DNA of 64,000 nt. Source: Gemmataceae bacterium (GTDB taxonomy: Bacteria > Planctomycetota > Planctomycetia > Gemmatales > Gemmataceae). Below the pieces are notes generated by a model that worked only from the letters and a program-made list of their open reading frames with translations, searched no databases and was not told the origin of the DNA. Below, one piece after another: positions 53,805 to 62,865 of this stretch (the stretch's first letter is position 1; every line of letters begins with the position of its first letter). The stretch lies in NCBI GenBank assembly GCA_901538445.1, contig LR594584.1, positions 3,693,527 to 3,757,526 of the forward strand, in the 5' to 3' direction. The position numbers and the translations under genes are program-made.

Positions 53805-55139
53805 TCACTTCTCGGCACCCGAACCGAGGTAGCGCACGAGTCCGGTGACCGCGGTGCCCGTGGCGTCGATCCGCAGGTCGCCGTCGAGTGGCGAGACGTG
53901 GAACCCGCCGATGAGCATGTTCGCCCGGAACGTCGTCTCGAAGTGCCGGGTGTTCGCCTCGCCGTACTGCAACCCGGTGAGGAACTGCACCGCGTCGCTC
54001 ACCGCGGCCTTGTACTTCGCGTGCCGGTCGAGGTCCGGGGTCAGCCGCGTGACGACGCACGCGGTCGCGAGGCTCTGGACGTACATCCCGGTCTCCGGGC
54101 CTGGCGCGGCCTCGGTCACGCGGCCGGTCGCGACGCCGCGGAACGCCCCGGCCCACTGCGGCACCCGGGCGTCGTTCCCCGGGATCTGCATCCCGCACAG
54201 CCAGTCGTTCAGTTCGTACACGCCGGCGGCCACCTCGGGCAGCTTGGTCTGAACGTACAACTCGGCGAGCGCCGGGGCGACCGTCGCGGCGAGGAGCGGG
54301 TGCGGGCGGGCGCGGAACGCGGCCCGGTAGTGCTCGCCGCCCTTCTTCACGGCCTCGGTCTTCCACGCCGCCGGCTTCGCGCGGCTGCTCGCGGCGATCG
54401 CCTGGAGCGCCAGACCGGGGTACTCGTTCATCGCCTCCGGGTCGGTCTTCGCGGGGTCTTCGGCCGTGTTGTCGGTGTAGTGGACCGACCCGTCGGGCCG
54501 GCACTGGCGGCGGAGGAACTCGCACAGCTTCTCGGCCTCGCCGAGCAACTTCGGGTCGGCCCCGGGCAGTTCGTAGATCGCGAGCGCGACCGTGGCCGCG
54601 AACCCGACGCGGTTGCACAGCACCGAGGCGTGGACCGGCACGCGGGAGTTCGCGTCGGCCGGGTCGAGCCGGGTCGCGGCGAGCAGCGTGAGCACGGCCT
54701 GGCTCGCAATCGCGGCCTGCTTCTCGTCGCCCGTGAACCGGGCCGCCTGCGCCAGCCCGAGCGCGCCGCGGGCCTGCCGCAGGTCGTGGTCGCCGGGCAG
54801 CGCCTGCCGCAGCGCCGGGTCGTACCCGTACATGAACCGCCCCTGCGACTGGTTCATGCGCGTCATCCAGTTCCCCGCGAGCAGCACCGACCGAACGGCT
54901 GCCTGGGTCTGGTGCGGGTAGGCGCTGAGGGGCTCGAACAGGTTGAGCGGCACTTCCGCGGCCGCCCTCGCCGGCTGCGATTGCGGCTGCGGCTGCGGGA
55001 CGGGCGTGGTCGCCATTCCGGGGAGCGGGCGCGGCGGGGCGGGGTCGGCGGGGGGCGCGGCGGGCGGTTGGGGCATCGCCGCGACGGTCAGCCCGATGGC
55101 CGCGACAACAGACAGTGCGAGAACAATCCGCCGTGGCAT
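53805..55139 (-). CDS. Secreted alpha-helical (toroid-type) protein
   Basis: A 444-residue protein with a signal peptide (MPRRIVLALSVVAAIGLTVAAM) and a P- and Q-rich linker. The rest is a series of paired helices with conserved small turns (NRVGFAATVALAIYELPG, NEYPGLALQAIAASSRAK, LLAATVAPALAELYVQ), which resembles the alpha/alpha toroid of terpene cyclases, GH88-type or polysaccharide lyase folds. No catalytic residues can be named. GGAGG stands seven bases before the ATG at 55139. The fold call is inference. Confidence 0.7.
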   Translation of the reverse strand: MPRRIVLALSVVAAIGLTVAAMPQPPAAPPADPAPPRPLPGMATTPVPQPQPQSQPARAAAEVPLNLFEPLSAYPHQTQAAVRSVLLAGNWMTRMNQSQGRFMYGYDPALRQALPGDHDLRQARGALGLAQAARFTGDEKQAAIASQAVLTLLAATRLDPADANSRVPVHASVLCNRVGFAATVALAIYELPGADPKLLGEAEKLCEFLRRQCRPDGSVHYTDNTAEDPAKTDPEAMNEYPGLALQAIAASSRAKPAAWKTEAVKKGGEHYRAAFRARPHPLLAATVAPALAELYVQTKLPEVAAGVYELNDWLCGMQIPGNDARVPQWAGAFRGVATGRVTEAAPGPETGMYVQSLATACVVTRLTPDLDRHAKYKAAVSDAVQFLTGLQYGEANTRHFETTFRANMLIGGFHVSPLDGDLRIDATGTAVTGLVRYLGSGAEK

Positions 55140-55249
55140 GGCGCGCCCTCCGTGGCCGTGAGTCGGAATCGGCGGCATGCTAAACCACCGCGACCGGGCG
55201 GTGCAATCCGAACCTGGGCGCGCCGGTGACGCGGAGTCGTTCGGGCGAT

Positions 55250-55335
55250 GAAGGTAGGCGACTCGCTCCGCGAGTCGCGCCCCGGCGCAGCGACCTCGCA
55301 CCCGGTGTCACTCGCGGAGCGAGTGACCTACTTTC
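55250..55335. repeat. Double hairpin with compensated base changes
   Basis: Two nine-bp hairpins share a core: GCGACTCGC-TCC-GCGAGTCGC (55258-55278) and GTCACTCGC-GGA-GCGAGTGAC (55307-55327). Outer arms GAAGGTAGG (55250-55258) and CCTACTTTC (55327-55335) pair with one mismatch. It lies 27 bases after the stop codon of the PARG-like gene. Confidence 0.8.
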
Positions 55336-55362
55336 CCAGGGGTGCAAGAAACCCGGCCTCGG

Positions 55363-56178
55363 CTACCCGGCCCCGAACCGTTTCTCGAACGGGCCGATGA
55401 AGTGCCGGTCGGCCGACGAGTCGAGGACCGCGAACACAACCCTCGCGAACGCCCCGTGGAACCGGCCGCTGAGCGATTTCGCAAAAAGTTGGGCGACCAC
55501 CTCCGGGTCGTTCTTAAACACCCCGCAGCCCCACGCGCCGAGGACCGCCGCGTCGTGGCCGTGACCGGCCATGATCGCCAGCACCTTCTCGATGCGCTCG
55601 CGCATCTCGTCGGCGATCGGCCCGCGGTCGCGGTCGCGGATCACCCCGGCGTTCACCGCGGGTGCGGTCACGAACGCACACGAGTGCGGTTCGTCGAGCA
55701 GGTCGCCCGCATCGTCCTTCATGACCGGCACGCCCGGCGAGTAAATCGCGTAGTTCGAGTACCAGCCGCCGGAAAGCGTCGCGTGGTACCGGTACATCGC
55801 GTTGCCGTTGATGCATGGGTACAGGCCGCTCGCGCGACAAAGGGATTCCTCTTGCGCACGCGCGCCGTTGAGGAACCCGCCGCCCGGGTGCCGGGCCGAC
55901 GCGAAGTTCAGCGCGACCGGGTTGAGGCCCGCGGCCACGAGCGAGCGGCACGCTTCGAGGGTCGTGTCGTTTACGACCTCATACACGGTCGGGCGGTCGC
56001 CGGTCGCGAACCGCGGGAGGTGTTCGTCGGGCGGGTACGAGACGGTGCCCCGCACCGCCGCTTCGAGCTGGTCGCGGAGGAGAACGGTCGCACCGGCGCG
56101 GTTGGCGAACCGACCGGCGGCGAGGACGTCGAGCGTGTCGCGGGCGATGGCGGCCGCCCGGGTGCGACTGGGGTACAT
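55363..56178 (-). CDS. PARG-like poly(ADP-ribose) glycohydrolase (TIGR02452 family)
   Basis: A 271-residue protein. The signature of bacterial-type PARG, GGG followed by QEE, is present at residues 99-111 (NFASARHPGGGFLNGARAQEE), including the two catalytic glutamates E110 and E111. Later, GAWGCGVFKNDPEVVA matches the second conserved part. It removes ADP-ribose from proteins or possibly nucleic acids. ATG at 56178 is used. A SIR2-type gene is about 3 kb away (59202), so both NAD and ADP-ribose metabolism are represented nearby. Confidence 0.9.
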   Translation of the reverse strand: MYPSRTRAAAIARDTLDVLAAGRFANRAGATVLLRDQLEAAVRGTVSYPPDEHLPRFATGDRPTVYEVVNDTTLEACRSLVAAGLNPVALNFASARHPGGGFLNGARAQEESLCRASGLYPCINGNAMYRYHATLSGGWYSNYAIYSPGVPVMKDDAGDLLDEPHSCAFVTAPAVNAGVIRDRDRGPIADEMRERIEKVLAIMAGHGHDAAVLGAWGCGVFKNDPEVVAQLFAKSLSGRFHGAFARVVFAVLDSSADRHFIGPFEKRFGAG

Positions 56179-56244
56179 GCGATGCTCCGTGTGGCACCGC
56201 ACGGACACCGCGGGCCGCACCCGGGTTCATGAACATCCAATTCC

Positions 56245-56307
56245 GAAGCACGAAATCCGAACGGAAGTCAGACCCGGTGGCGGACTTCCGTTCGGATTTC
56301 GTGCTTC
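56245..56307. repeat. Perfect 25-bp inverted repeat
   Basis: Arms at 56245-56269 and 56283-56307 are perfect complements with a 13-base loop, starting GAAGCACGAAATCCGAACGG. The element lies 19 bases after the stop codon of the gene at 56327 on the minus strand. Confidence 0.92.
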
Positions 56308-56326
56308 AAACTCCGAACTTTTCAAC

Positions 56327-57499
56327 TCATGGCTTGAGGACGACTTTGATGCACCCGTCCTGCTTGTCGCGGAACGTCTTGTAGGCGGCGGGGCCGTCTT
56401 CGAGCTTCAGACGGTGGGTGATGACGAATGATGGGTCGATCTCGTTGCTCATGATCCGGTCGAGCAGCTTGCCCATGTAGCGCTGCGTGTGGGTCTGGCC
56501 CATCCTGAGCGTCAGCCCCTTGTTCATGGCCGCGCCCATCGGGATCTTGTCCGGGAACCCGACGTACACGCCGGGGATGGACACGGTGCCGGCCTTGCGG
56601 CAGCACATGATCGCCTCGCGGAGCACGTGCGCCCGGTCGGTCGTCAGGCCCACGAGCGCCTTTCCCTTGTCGAGCACGGCATCGACGGTGCCGGTGCCGT
56701 GCGCCTCGCACCCGACCGCGTCGATGCACCCGTCGGGGCCGCGGCCCTTGGTCTTTTCTTGCAACGTGTCGTACACGTTGACCTCGTCCATGTTGACGAC
56801 CTCGGCCCGGCCGTACTTCTCGGCCATCTTGAGCCGCTCGGGGACGCGGTCGATGGCGATGACGCGGCCCGCGCCGAGCATCCACGCGCTCTGGATGCAG
56901 AACTGGCCGACCGGCCCGCACCCCCACACCGCGACCGTGTCGCCGGGCTGGATGTTCGCGTTCTCGGCCGCCATGTACCCGGTCGGGAAGATGTCGGACA
57001 GGAATACCGCCTTCTCGTCCGGCACGCCGTCGGGCAGCTTCAGCACGTTCGCCTCGGCGCGCACGACGCGGAGGAACTGTGCCTGCCCACCCGCGTACCC
57101 GCCGGTCAGATGGCTGTACCCGTACAGCCCGGCCGGGGCGTGGCCCATCGCCGCCGCGGCGAGCTTGGCGTTCGGGTTGGTCGTGTCGCAGCACGAGTAC
57201 AGTTGTTTCTGGCAGAACCAGCACTCGCCGCACGCGATGTCGAACGGGACGACGACGCGGTCGCTCTTCTTGAGCTTGGTGACGGCGCTGCCGACCTCGA
57301 CGATCTCACCCATCGGCTCGTGGCCCAGGATGTCGCCGGCCTGCATCGTCGGCATGTAGTTGTCGTAGAGGTGCAGGTCGGACCCGCAAATGCACGTGGA
57401 CGTCACCTTGATGATGACGTCCTTCGGGTCCTCGATCTTCGGGTCGGGGACCGACTCGCATCGGACGTCGCCCTTGCCGTGCCAACAAAGTGCCTTCAT
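56327..57499 (-). CDS. Zinc-dependent alcohol/formaldehyde dehydrogenase
   Basis: A 390-residue medium-chain dehydrogenase. The catalytic zinc site is C-x-x-S at [12 protein letters not shown] with [11 protein letters not shown], and the structural zinc is [15 protein letters not shown]. The NAD-binding GCGPVG loop ([10 protein letters not shown]) is followed by an acidic AIDRVPER, so NAD is preferred. The end ([30 protein letters not shown]) is typical of glutathione-independent formaldehyde dehydrogenases and related alcohol dehydrogenases. The substrate is open. A regulator is not seen. Confidence 0.9.
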   Translation of the reverse strand: MKALCWHGKGDVRCESVPDPKIEDPKDVIIKVTSTCICGSDLHLYDNYMPTMQAGDILGHEPMGEIVEVGSAVTKLKKSDRVVVPFDIACGECWFCQKQLYSCCDTTNPNAKLAAAAMGHAPAGLYGYSHLTGGYAGGQAQFLRVVRAEANVLKLPDGVPDEKAVFLSDIFPTGYMAAENANIQPGDTVAVWGCGPVGQFCIQSAWMLGAGRVIAIDRVPERLKMAEKYGRAEVVNMDEVNVYDTLQEKTKGRGPDGCIDAVGCEAHGTGTVDAVLDKGKALVGLTTDRAHVLREAIMCCRKAGTVSIPGVYVGFPDKIPMGAAMNKGLTLRMGQTHTQRYMGKLLDRIMSNEIDPSFVITHRLKLEDGPAAYKTFRDKQDGCIKVVLKP

Positions 57500-57539
57500 G
57501 TGGCTGCTCCAAGAAAGTCGGGCGAGGGGTTGGGGTGGG

Positions 57540-57974
57540 TCAGTTCTCGACGGGGTCGAACGTGTGGTCCGCGGCGCACAGGACGTCCAGAACGGTCACG
57601 CCGAGGACGGCCACGGCCGAGGCCATGATCCGGTGGCGGTCGCGGTCGCCGGCCGCACGGTACGCGCCGGCCAGCGTCGCGAGGTCGAGCGCGTCGCCGC
57701 CGACGCGGGTCCAGAGCCAGACCGCCGGGTCGCGGCTCGCGAGGATGCCGACCCCGCTCACGATTTCACGAACGCCATACACCCGCAGCAGGTTGGGCGA
57801 GCGCACGCCGGTCGTGTCGGCCATCCCGCGGGGCGTGAGCGCCTCGGCCAGTCCCAGGCCGAGGCTGAAGAGGCCCAGGAACGTGGCCAGCGGCTTCGGG
57901 GGCGTGGCGTCGGTGCCGGCGGGCAAACTCGTCTTTATCGGGTGGCGGCTCTCGGTCAGGGTCGCGGAGATCAT
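57540..57974 (-). CDS. Small membrane protein
   Basis: A 144-residue protein with three or four hydrophobic segments ([51 protein letters not shown]). The motif [13 protein letters not shown] and the conserved gap between helices resemble a family often annotated near cyclase/dehydrase-like proteins, but I cannot name it. It follows the dehydrogenase gene by 40 bases and may be cotranscribed. Confidence 0.65.
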   Translation of the reverse strand: MISATLTESRHPIKTSLPAGTDATPPKPLATFLGLFSLGLGLAEALTPRGMADTTGVRSPNLLRVYGVREIVSGVGILASRDPAVWLWTRVGGDALDLATLAGAYRAAGDRDRHRIMASAVAVLGVTVLDVLCAADHTFDPVEN

Positions 57975-58014
57975 TGTTGGTTCCTCGGGTGGGAGGTGCG
58001 CGTTCCGGGCCGAA

Positions 58015-58062
58015 GGGAGTACGGCAACGCGGGTGCCGCGGCCCACGCGTTGCCGTACTCCC
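58015..58062. repeat. Perfect 17-bp inverted repeat
   Basis: Arms GGGAGTACGGCAACGCG (58015-58031) and its complement (58046-58062), 14-base loop. Placed 17 bases after the stop codon of the gene at 58080 on the minus strand. The spacing and loop length match the other elements. Confidence 0.88.
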
Positions 58063-58079
58063 TGACAAATTGGGACGCG

Positions 58080-58463
58080 TCAGACCGCGGACCGGTCACT
58101 GCCGCGGGCCGTCCAGGCGGGCGGATCGCTGCACGGGAACGAGTCGTCGCTCGCCTCATCGACGATGTCCTCGATGAGCGTCCCGGCCGGGTGCCGGTCC
58201 TCCTTGGCCTCCTGGGGGGCGTGGTCGTAAATGCCCGAGGTCACGCCCGCGCCGTAGCACGCCAGGTGGCAGTCGAGCCAACTCATCCCAACGGGGTCGG
58301 CGCAGCAGCCCCGGCGGAGTGCGGAGAGGATTAGCCCACCGCCCGCAAGTGCGAGTGCCCCACGTGCGAGGAGCGACGGCCGCCGCAGCCCCGCAATCAG
58401 GAGGGCGACCCCGGCCGCCGCGAGGAGCGGGCGGAACCCGGTGAGTGTCGTCGTGGCGGTCAT
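58080..58463 (-). CDS. Small membrane protein with SFPxSDPPAW tail
   Basis: A 127-residue protein with two membrane helices (PLLAAAGVALLIAGLR and ARGALALAGGGLILSAL) and a short cysteine-rich part (RRGCCADPVGMSWLDCHLACYGAG). The end DEASDDSFPCSDPPAWT is a motif that recurs at the end of many unrelated small bacterial proteins, where its role is unknown. It starts near a GTG/ATG at 58463 and is divergent from the disordered protein gene. A perfect hairpin follows it. Confidence 0.7.
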   Translation of the reverse strand: MTATTTLTGFRPLLAAAGVALLIAGLRRPSLLARGALALAGGGLILSALRRGCCADPVGMSWLDCHLACYGAGVTSGIYDHAPQEAKEDRHPAGTLIEDIVDEASDDSFPCSDPPAWTARGSDRSAV

Positions 58464-58653
58464 GGTACCCCCGGGGCAATATGGCCTCGTCCCGCGTTCG
58501 GGCCGCAGGCACGGTTGGTACGCAGAGCCGCAATCCCGGTGCCGTGACCGGTCGAGTGCCGGGACCAGCGGTCACCGGCGCGGCGACGGCACCCGTATTG
58601 CAGCCACTCTCCTGGCTCGCAGTTCGTCAGGTACTCGCCCGGTAGGACACGAC

Positions 58654-59094
58654 ATGGCACACAATCACACGCAGAACACTCCCGCGCCTGAGAACGCTCA
58701 GGACCAACTCCGCGGCGGCACACAGAGCGGGGGACATCCTCCGGCGAACGTCGGGATGCCGAGCGGCGGAACGAACTCACTGACCCCGGCCGGGGGGAGC
58801 CACCCGTCGGGCGGGGCCGTAGAGCACAGTGGGGGTACGAGGACCGAGAGCCGCGGCGACCCTCAGGAGTTGTTTGAGGGAAGCCGAAAGCCGTCCCCAT
58901 CGGTCGCAAAGGAACGCGCCCGCGACGCGGCCGACGTCGACACGACCCACGGGTTCCCGGCCGCGCCGGGGAACCCGCGGCAACAAGAGGAGACCGACCC
59001 GCAGGGGACCGGTCAGGCGATCCCGTCCGAGGGCCGCGGGGTCGAGGTCACCAAGGCCTCGCTCGGTGAGAAGGGCGTCGGGGAGCGCAAGTGA
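58654..59094 (+). CDS. Hydrophilic, disordered protein
   Basis: A 146-residue protein with no hydrophobic stretch. It is rich in G, P, S, T, E, Q and H (GGTQSGGHPPANVGMPSGG), with a charged end (GEKGVGERK). It resembles small stress proteins such as hydrophilins, which stay soluble under desiccation or heat. ATG at 58654 is preceded by GGTAGG. A strong terminator hairpin follows 27 bases after the stop. Confidence 0.6.
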   Translation: MAHNHTQNTPAPENAQDQLRGGTQSGGHPPANVGMPSGGTNSLTPAGGSHPSGGAVEHSGGTRTESRGDPQELFEGSRKPSPSVAKERARDAADVDTTHGFPAAPGNPRQQEETDPQGTGQAIPSEGRGVEVTKASLGEKGVGERK

Positions 59095-59120
59095 GCCGCG
59101 CCCCAACCAGGTCACCTGAG

Positions 59121-59145
59121 AAAGCCCCCGCTCCGCGGGGGCTTT
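59121..59145 (+). terminator. Hairpin terminator
   Basis: AAAGCCCCCGC with its perfect complement GCGGGGGCTTT, loop TCC, 11 bp. It follows the stop codon of the disordered protein by 26 bases and precedes the SIR2 gene. Confidence 0.75.
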
Positions 59146-59201
59146 GCTCGTTAACATTGGGAAAGAGTGTGGGTCCGGGCATCGACCGCGAGGGGGCCGC
59201 C

Positions 59202-60107
59202 GTGCAGGAACTGGTGACCGCGATCCGCAACCGCAGTGCCCTGCTCTTTGTCGGGGCCGGCGTGTCGATGAACCTCGGCATCCCGTCGTGGCGGGAGCTG
59301 AGCGCGCACATCGCCGGCAAGCTGGGGATGGACCCGGCCGAGTTCGCGCAAATGGGCGACGACCAGACCCTGGCAGAGTTCTACGCGATCCAGACCGGCT
59401 CGTTCGGGCCGCTGCGGAGCTGGATGGACGTCGAGTGGCACCGCGACGCGGCCGAGAAGGTCCGCCGGTCCGACATCCACCGGCTCATCGTCGAGCTGAA
59501 GTTCCCGCTCATCTACACCACGAACTACGACCGCTACCTCGAGCTGGCGCACGAGGCCGCCGGCGTGCCGTACACGAAGGTGTCGAACATCGGCGAGATG
59601 ACCCGGTTGGACGCCACCGCCACGCAGATCGTGAAGTTCCACGGCGACTTCGATGACGACGGCTCGATCGTGCTCACCGAGTCGAGCCACTTCGAGCGGC
59701 TCACCCTGGACGCGCCGCTGGACGTGAAGCTGCAAGCGGATTTAATCGGGCGGGTTGCGCTGTTCATCGGCTATAGCCTCTCGGACGTGAGCGTGCGATA
59801 CCTGCTGTACCGGCTCCACAAGCTGTGGCACGGGTCGTCGTACGCGAACGCCCGGCCGAAGACGTTCGTGTACATGGGCCGGCCGAACCCGGTCCAGGCC
59901 CGCGTCCTCGGCAGTTGGGGGATCGTCCCGCTGTTCTGCGACGGGGACGACGTCGGCGAGGGGCTGTGCCAGCTCCTCGCGACCCTCAAGCGGGAGGCGG
60001 ACCTCCCCGGCCCCGCGGTCACCCTCGGACCGGTCGCGGTTCCGAGTGCGCCTGCGAAGGCCGCCCCCCGGACGGCGAAGCGGCCCCGCCGCAAGCCCCG
60101 AGACTGA
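59202..60107 (+). CDS. SIR2-family NAD-binding protein
   Basis: A 301-residue SIR2 domain. The NAD-binding start ALLFVGAGVSMNLGIPSW (about residues 13-30), TTNYD (106-110) and the catalytic-type H147 in KFHGD are present. A following ~50 residues are basic (APRTAKRPRRKPRD). No zinc cysteines are seen, so it is not a classic protein deacetylase but the SIR2-like group that cleaves NAD, including several anti-phage proteins. The start is uncertain: the GTG at 59202 follows AGGGGG at a five-base gap, and upstream starts at 59169 (GTG) or 59157 (TTG) lie after the terminator. Confidence 0.8.
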   Translation: MQELVTAIRNRSALLFVGAGVSMNLGIPSWRELSAHIAGKLGMDPAEFAQMGDDQTLAEFYAIQTGSFGPLRSWMDVEWHRDAAEKVRRSDIHRLIVELKFPLIYTTNYDRYLELAHEAAGVPYTKVSNIGEMTRLDATATQIVKFHGDFDDDGSIVLTESSHFERLTLDAPLDVKLQADLIGRVALFIGYSLSDVSVRYLLYRLHKLWHGSSYANARPKTFVYMGRPNPVQARVLGSWGIVPLFCDGDDVGEGLCQLLATLKREADLPGPAVTLGPVAVPSAPAKAAPRTAKRPRRKPRD

Positions 60108-60133
60108 CCACACCACCGCACCCAGGACCAAAC

Positions 60134-61018
60134 ATGCGCACCGCAACACTCGCCCTCGTGCTCGCCCTCGCCCCCACCGCGTCCGCACCTGCCGACGACA
60201 GGGCCGCCGCCGAGAAGCTCAAGGACGCCAAGGTCGAGGTGAAGTTCGACAAGGCCGGCACCGCCGTCGGCGTGTTCTGCAAGGAGTCGCACCTTCTGAC
60301 GCCCGAACACTTCAAGCTCATCGGGTCACTGAAGGGGCTCAAGGAACTCACGCTCTACAACAAGTGCCCGCTGACGGACGAGAACCTCGCGCTGCTCGCG
60401 GACCTGCCGGCCCTCGAAAAGGTCGGGATCGACGGCGCGACGTTCTCCGACGCCGGGATGAAGCACATGGCCGGGTGGAAGGCGCTTAAGCAGATGACGT
60501 TCTTCCACGAGCTGAACAAGAAGGAGTTCACCGGGGCCGGGCTCGCGCACCTCAAGGGGCTCCCGCAGTTCGAGAGCTTCGGGTGCGGCGGGTCGCCGTT
60601 CACCGACGCCGGGATGGAAGCGGCCGCGTCGCTCCCGCACCTGAAGGACCTCCGCGTGTGGCACACGCTGAACACCGACGCCGGAACCGCGAAGCTCAAG
60701 GGCGCGGCGAAGCTCCGGTCGGTGTGGCTCGCCCCGCAGTTCACCACGCGGATCACCGACGCGTCACTGGAGGCGCTGGCCGCGTGCCCGTCGCTCGAAG
60801 AGGTGAAGGTCACCGAGACCCGGCTGACGTGGGCCGGCCTCCAGCACCTTACGAAGCTGCCGAACCTGAAGAAGCTCACTCTCGACGAGACGGACGTTTC
60901 CGACGCCGACCTCGCGAAGCTGAAGGAGGCGCTGCCGAAGGTCGAGGTCGCGCGCAAGCCGCCGACCGAGCAGCAACTCAAGTGGCTCGCGGACCGGTTC
61001 GACAAGCCGAAGAAGTGA
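60134..61018 (+). CDS. Exported leucine-rich-repeat protein
   Basis: A 294-residue protein with a signal peptide (MRTATLALVLALAPTASAPADD) and six to seven leucine-rich repeats (LKELTLYN, LALLADLPALEKVGID, LKKLTLDETDVSDADLAKL). The spacing is like the F-box-type LRR of planctomycetes. It should bind a protein or polysaccharide outside the cytoplasm. It follows the SIR2 gene by 26 bases; whether it is functionally linked is unknown. Confidence 0.85.
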   Translation: MRTATLALVLALAPTASAPADDRAAAEKLKDAKVEVKFDKAGTAVGVFCKESHLLTPEHFKLIGSLKGLKELTLYNKCPLTDENLALLADLPALEKVGIDGATFSDAGMKHMAGWKALKQMTFFHELNKKEFTGAGLAHLKGLPQFESFGCGGSPFTDAGMEAAASLPHLKDLRVWHTLNTDAGTAKLKGAAKLRSVWLAPQFTTRITDASLEALAACPSLEEVKVTETRLTWAGLQHLTKLPNLKKLTLDETDVSDADLAKLKEALPKVEVARKPPTEQQLKWLADRFDKPKK

Positions 61019-61142
61019 CAGCCGGGCGGGAGGGACCGCGTCCGCCCCCCGGCCCAACCGGCCCGAATGCGGCGTCGCGACCCGCCCCTGAAGCGGGCAC
61101 GGGGTCCGGGAGCCGATCCGATCTCCGGACCCGGAGGTGTAG

Positions 61143-62618
61143 TCAGGGCTTCTTGAAGTACTTCTCGACGATCCACGGCGGCTGCCACTTGTCGGGCTTC
61201 CGCTCGAACCCGTCGAAGGACACGTCCTTCGGCCTCGGCTTCTCGACCGTCAGCGGCTGCGCGTCACCAACCTTCTTCTGCCAGCCCTTCATCAGGGCGG
61301 TGAGTCGCTCGACCTCTGCGGCGTGCTTCGGGTCGGCGACGAGGTTCCTCGTTTCGTCCGGGTCGTCTTTGAGGTCGAACAACTCGCGGTGGTCGATCGG
61401 GGGGTACACGATCAGCTTCCAGCGCTCGTCGCGGACCGAGCGCATGAGTCCGCTGAACGGCAGGAACACCGAGTCGCGGAGCCGCGGCTTATCGCCGGCC
61501 CAGAGCGGGCGCAGGCTCTCGCCGGCGAGCCCCGCCGGGGGCTTCGCACCCGCCACGTCGCAGACGGTGGGGAACAGATCGAACAGGTACGTGAACGCGT
61601 CGGTCGATCTCCCAGCCGGGACGCCCGGCCCCGCAACGACGAGCGGGCACCTCATGCTGTGCTCGTACAGGCTCTGCTTGCCGAGCAGGCCATGGCTACC
61701 CAGGGCCAGGCCGTGGTCCGCGGTGTAGACGACGACGGTGTTCTTCGCGTGCCCGCTCGCCTCCAGAGCCCCCAAAACGCGGCCCACCTGCTCGTCGAGG
61801 TGCGTGATGAGGCCGTAGTACTCGCAGAGCTGGTCCCCGACGGCCTCCTTCGTCCGCGGGTACACCGCGAGGTTCTCGTCCCGCACGTCCTTGGTGAACC
61901 CGTTGTCGAAGGCGGGCAGCGGACGGAAGTTGGCCGGCAGCGGCGGGCGGGCCTTGTAGTACATCTCGCGGTACTTCTCGGGCGGGTTCCGCGGGTCGTG
62001 CGGGGCCGTGAACGCGACGTAGCAGAAGAACGGCTTGCCCGCCTCCTTGTGGCCGCTCAGGAAGTCGATCGCCGCGTCGGCAAACTCCTCGCTGGAGAAT
62101 TTCTTAGCCGCCCGGCGGTTCGCCACCTTGCCTCCGGTCACGTCGGCGAGAGCGAGCTTCGTGTGGTCGTCCATCCCGCCGAAGAACACCGACCGCGCGT
62201 CGGGGAACGCCCGCACGCACGCCGGCTCGCCGTTGTGCCACTTCCCGGTGGCGAACGTCGCGTACCCGGCGGCGCGGAGCACCTCCGGCAGCACGGGCGT
62301 GCTGTCGAAGTTCGGCTTCACGTCGAGCCACGTGCGGCCGCTCATGAGCATGGCCCGACTTGGGACGCACACCGCCCCACTGTTGGAGCCGAAGCAGTAG
62401 TTGTTGCGGAAGCTGAACCCGCTCGCGACGAGTTTGTCGAGGTTTGGGGTCTTGATGTGCGGGTTGCCCCACGCGGCAATGGTGTCTGCCCGCTGGTCGT
62501 CCGCGAACAGCAGCAGCACGTTCGGCCGCGCCGCCTTAGGGTCGGCCGCGGAGGCACCCGACGCCGCACCCGACAGGACCGTAACCACACACACGAACCG
62601 AAGGAGGGGACCACGCAT
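61143..62618 (-). CDS. Formylglycine-dependent sulfatase, exported
   Basis: A 491-residue sulfatase with a signal peptide (LLRFVCVVTVLSGAASGASA). The active-site motif AVCVPSRAMLMSGRT gives C84-x-P-S-R, which is converted to formylglycine. Metal residues include D40 and D41 (LLFADDQRAD) and later YTADHGLALGSHG with the aspartate and histidine of the family. It cleaves a sulfate ester, most likely from a sulfated polysaccharide or small molecule. Sulfatases are strongly expanded in planctomycetes. Start at 62618 rather than the upstream frame, because the signal peptide begins here. Confidence 0.94.
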   Translation of the reverse strand: MRGPLLRFVCVVTVLSGAASGASAADPKAARPNVLLLFADDQRADTIAAWGNPHIKTPNLDKLVASGFSFRNNYCFGSNSGAVCVPSRAMLMSGRTWLDVKPNFDSTPVLPEVLRAAGYATFATGKWHNGEPACVRAFPDARSVFFGGMDDHTKLALADVTGGKVANRRAAKKFSSEEFADAAIDFLSGHKEAGKPFFCYVAFTAPHDPRNPPEKYREMYYKARPPLPANFRPLPAFDNGFTKDVRDENLAVYPRTKEAVGDQLCEYYGLITHLDEQVGRVLGALEASGHAKNTVVVYTADHGLALGSHGLLGKQSLYEHSMRCPLVVAGPGVPAGRSTDAFTYLFDLFPTVCDVAGAKPPAGLAGESLRPLWAGDKPRLRDSVFLPFSGLMRSVRDERWKLIVYPPIDHRELFDLKDDPDETRNLVADPKHAAEVERLTALMKGWQKKVGDAQPLTVEKPRPKDVSFDGFERKPDKWQPPWIVEKYFKKP

Positions 62619-62865
62619 CACGGGAGCTCCGGGTTGGAACCGCGGTTCAAGCGAGGGTCGAGTAGACGGTGTTGCCCGTGTGGTCGGCCGGACCCGTTGT
62701 GCGGCCCTGTCGCCCCGCGTGACGGCCTCGACCGGCACCGGACACGACATCGAAGAAGGTGAGCGGTTCGGGCTCGACCCGTTAGGCCGCAGCGCCCCCC
62801 CTGAACAACCGGCTCGTGCGGAGCAGGCCCGGGCGGATTTGGGCGAGCGGCGGCGGAGGATTGGA
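62619..62865. other. Sequence upstream of the sulfatase gene
   Basis: About 250 bases between the sulfatase start and the next repeat element. It should contain the sulfatase promoter, but I see no clear boxes. Confidence 0.4.
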
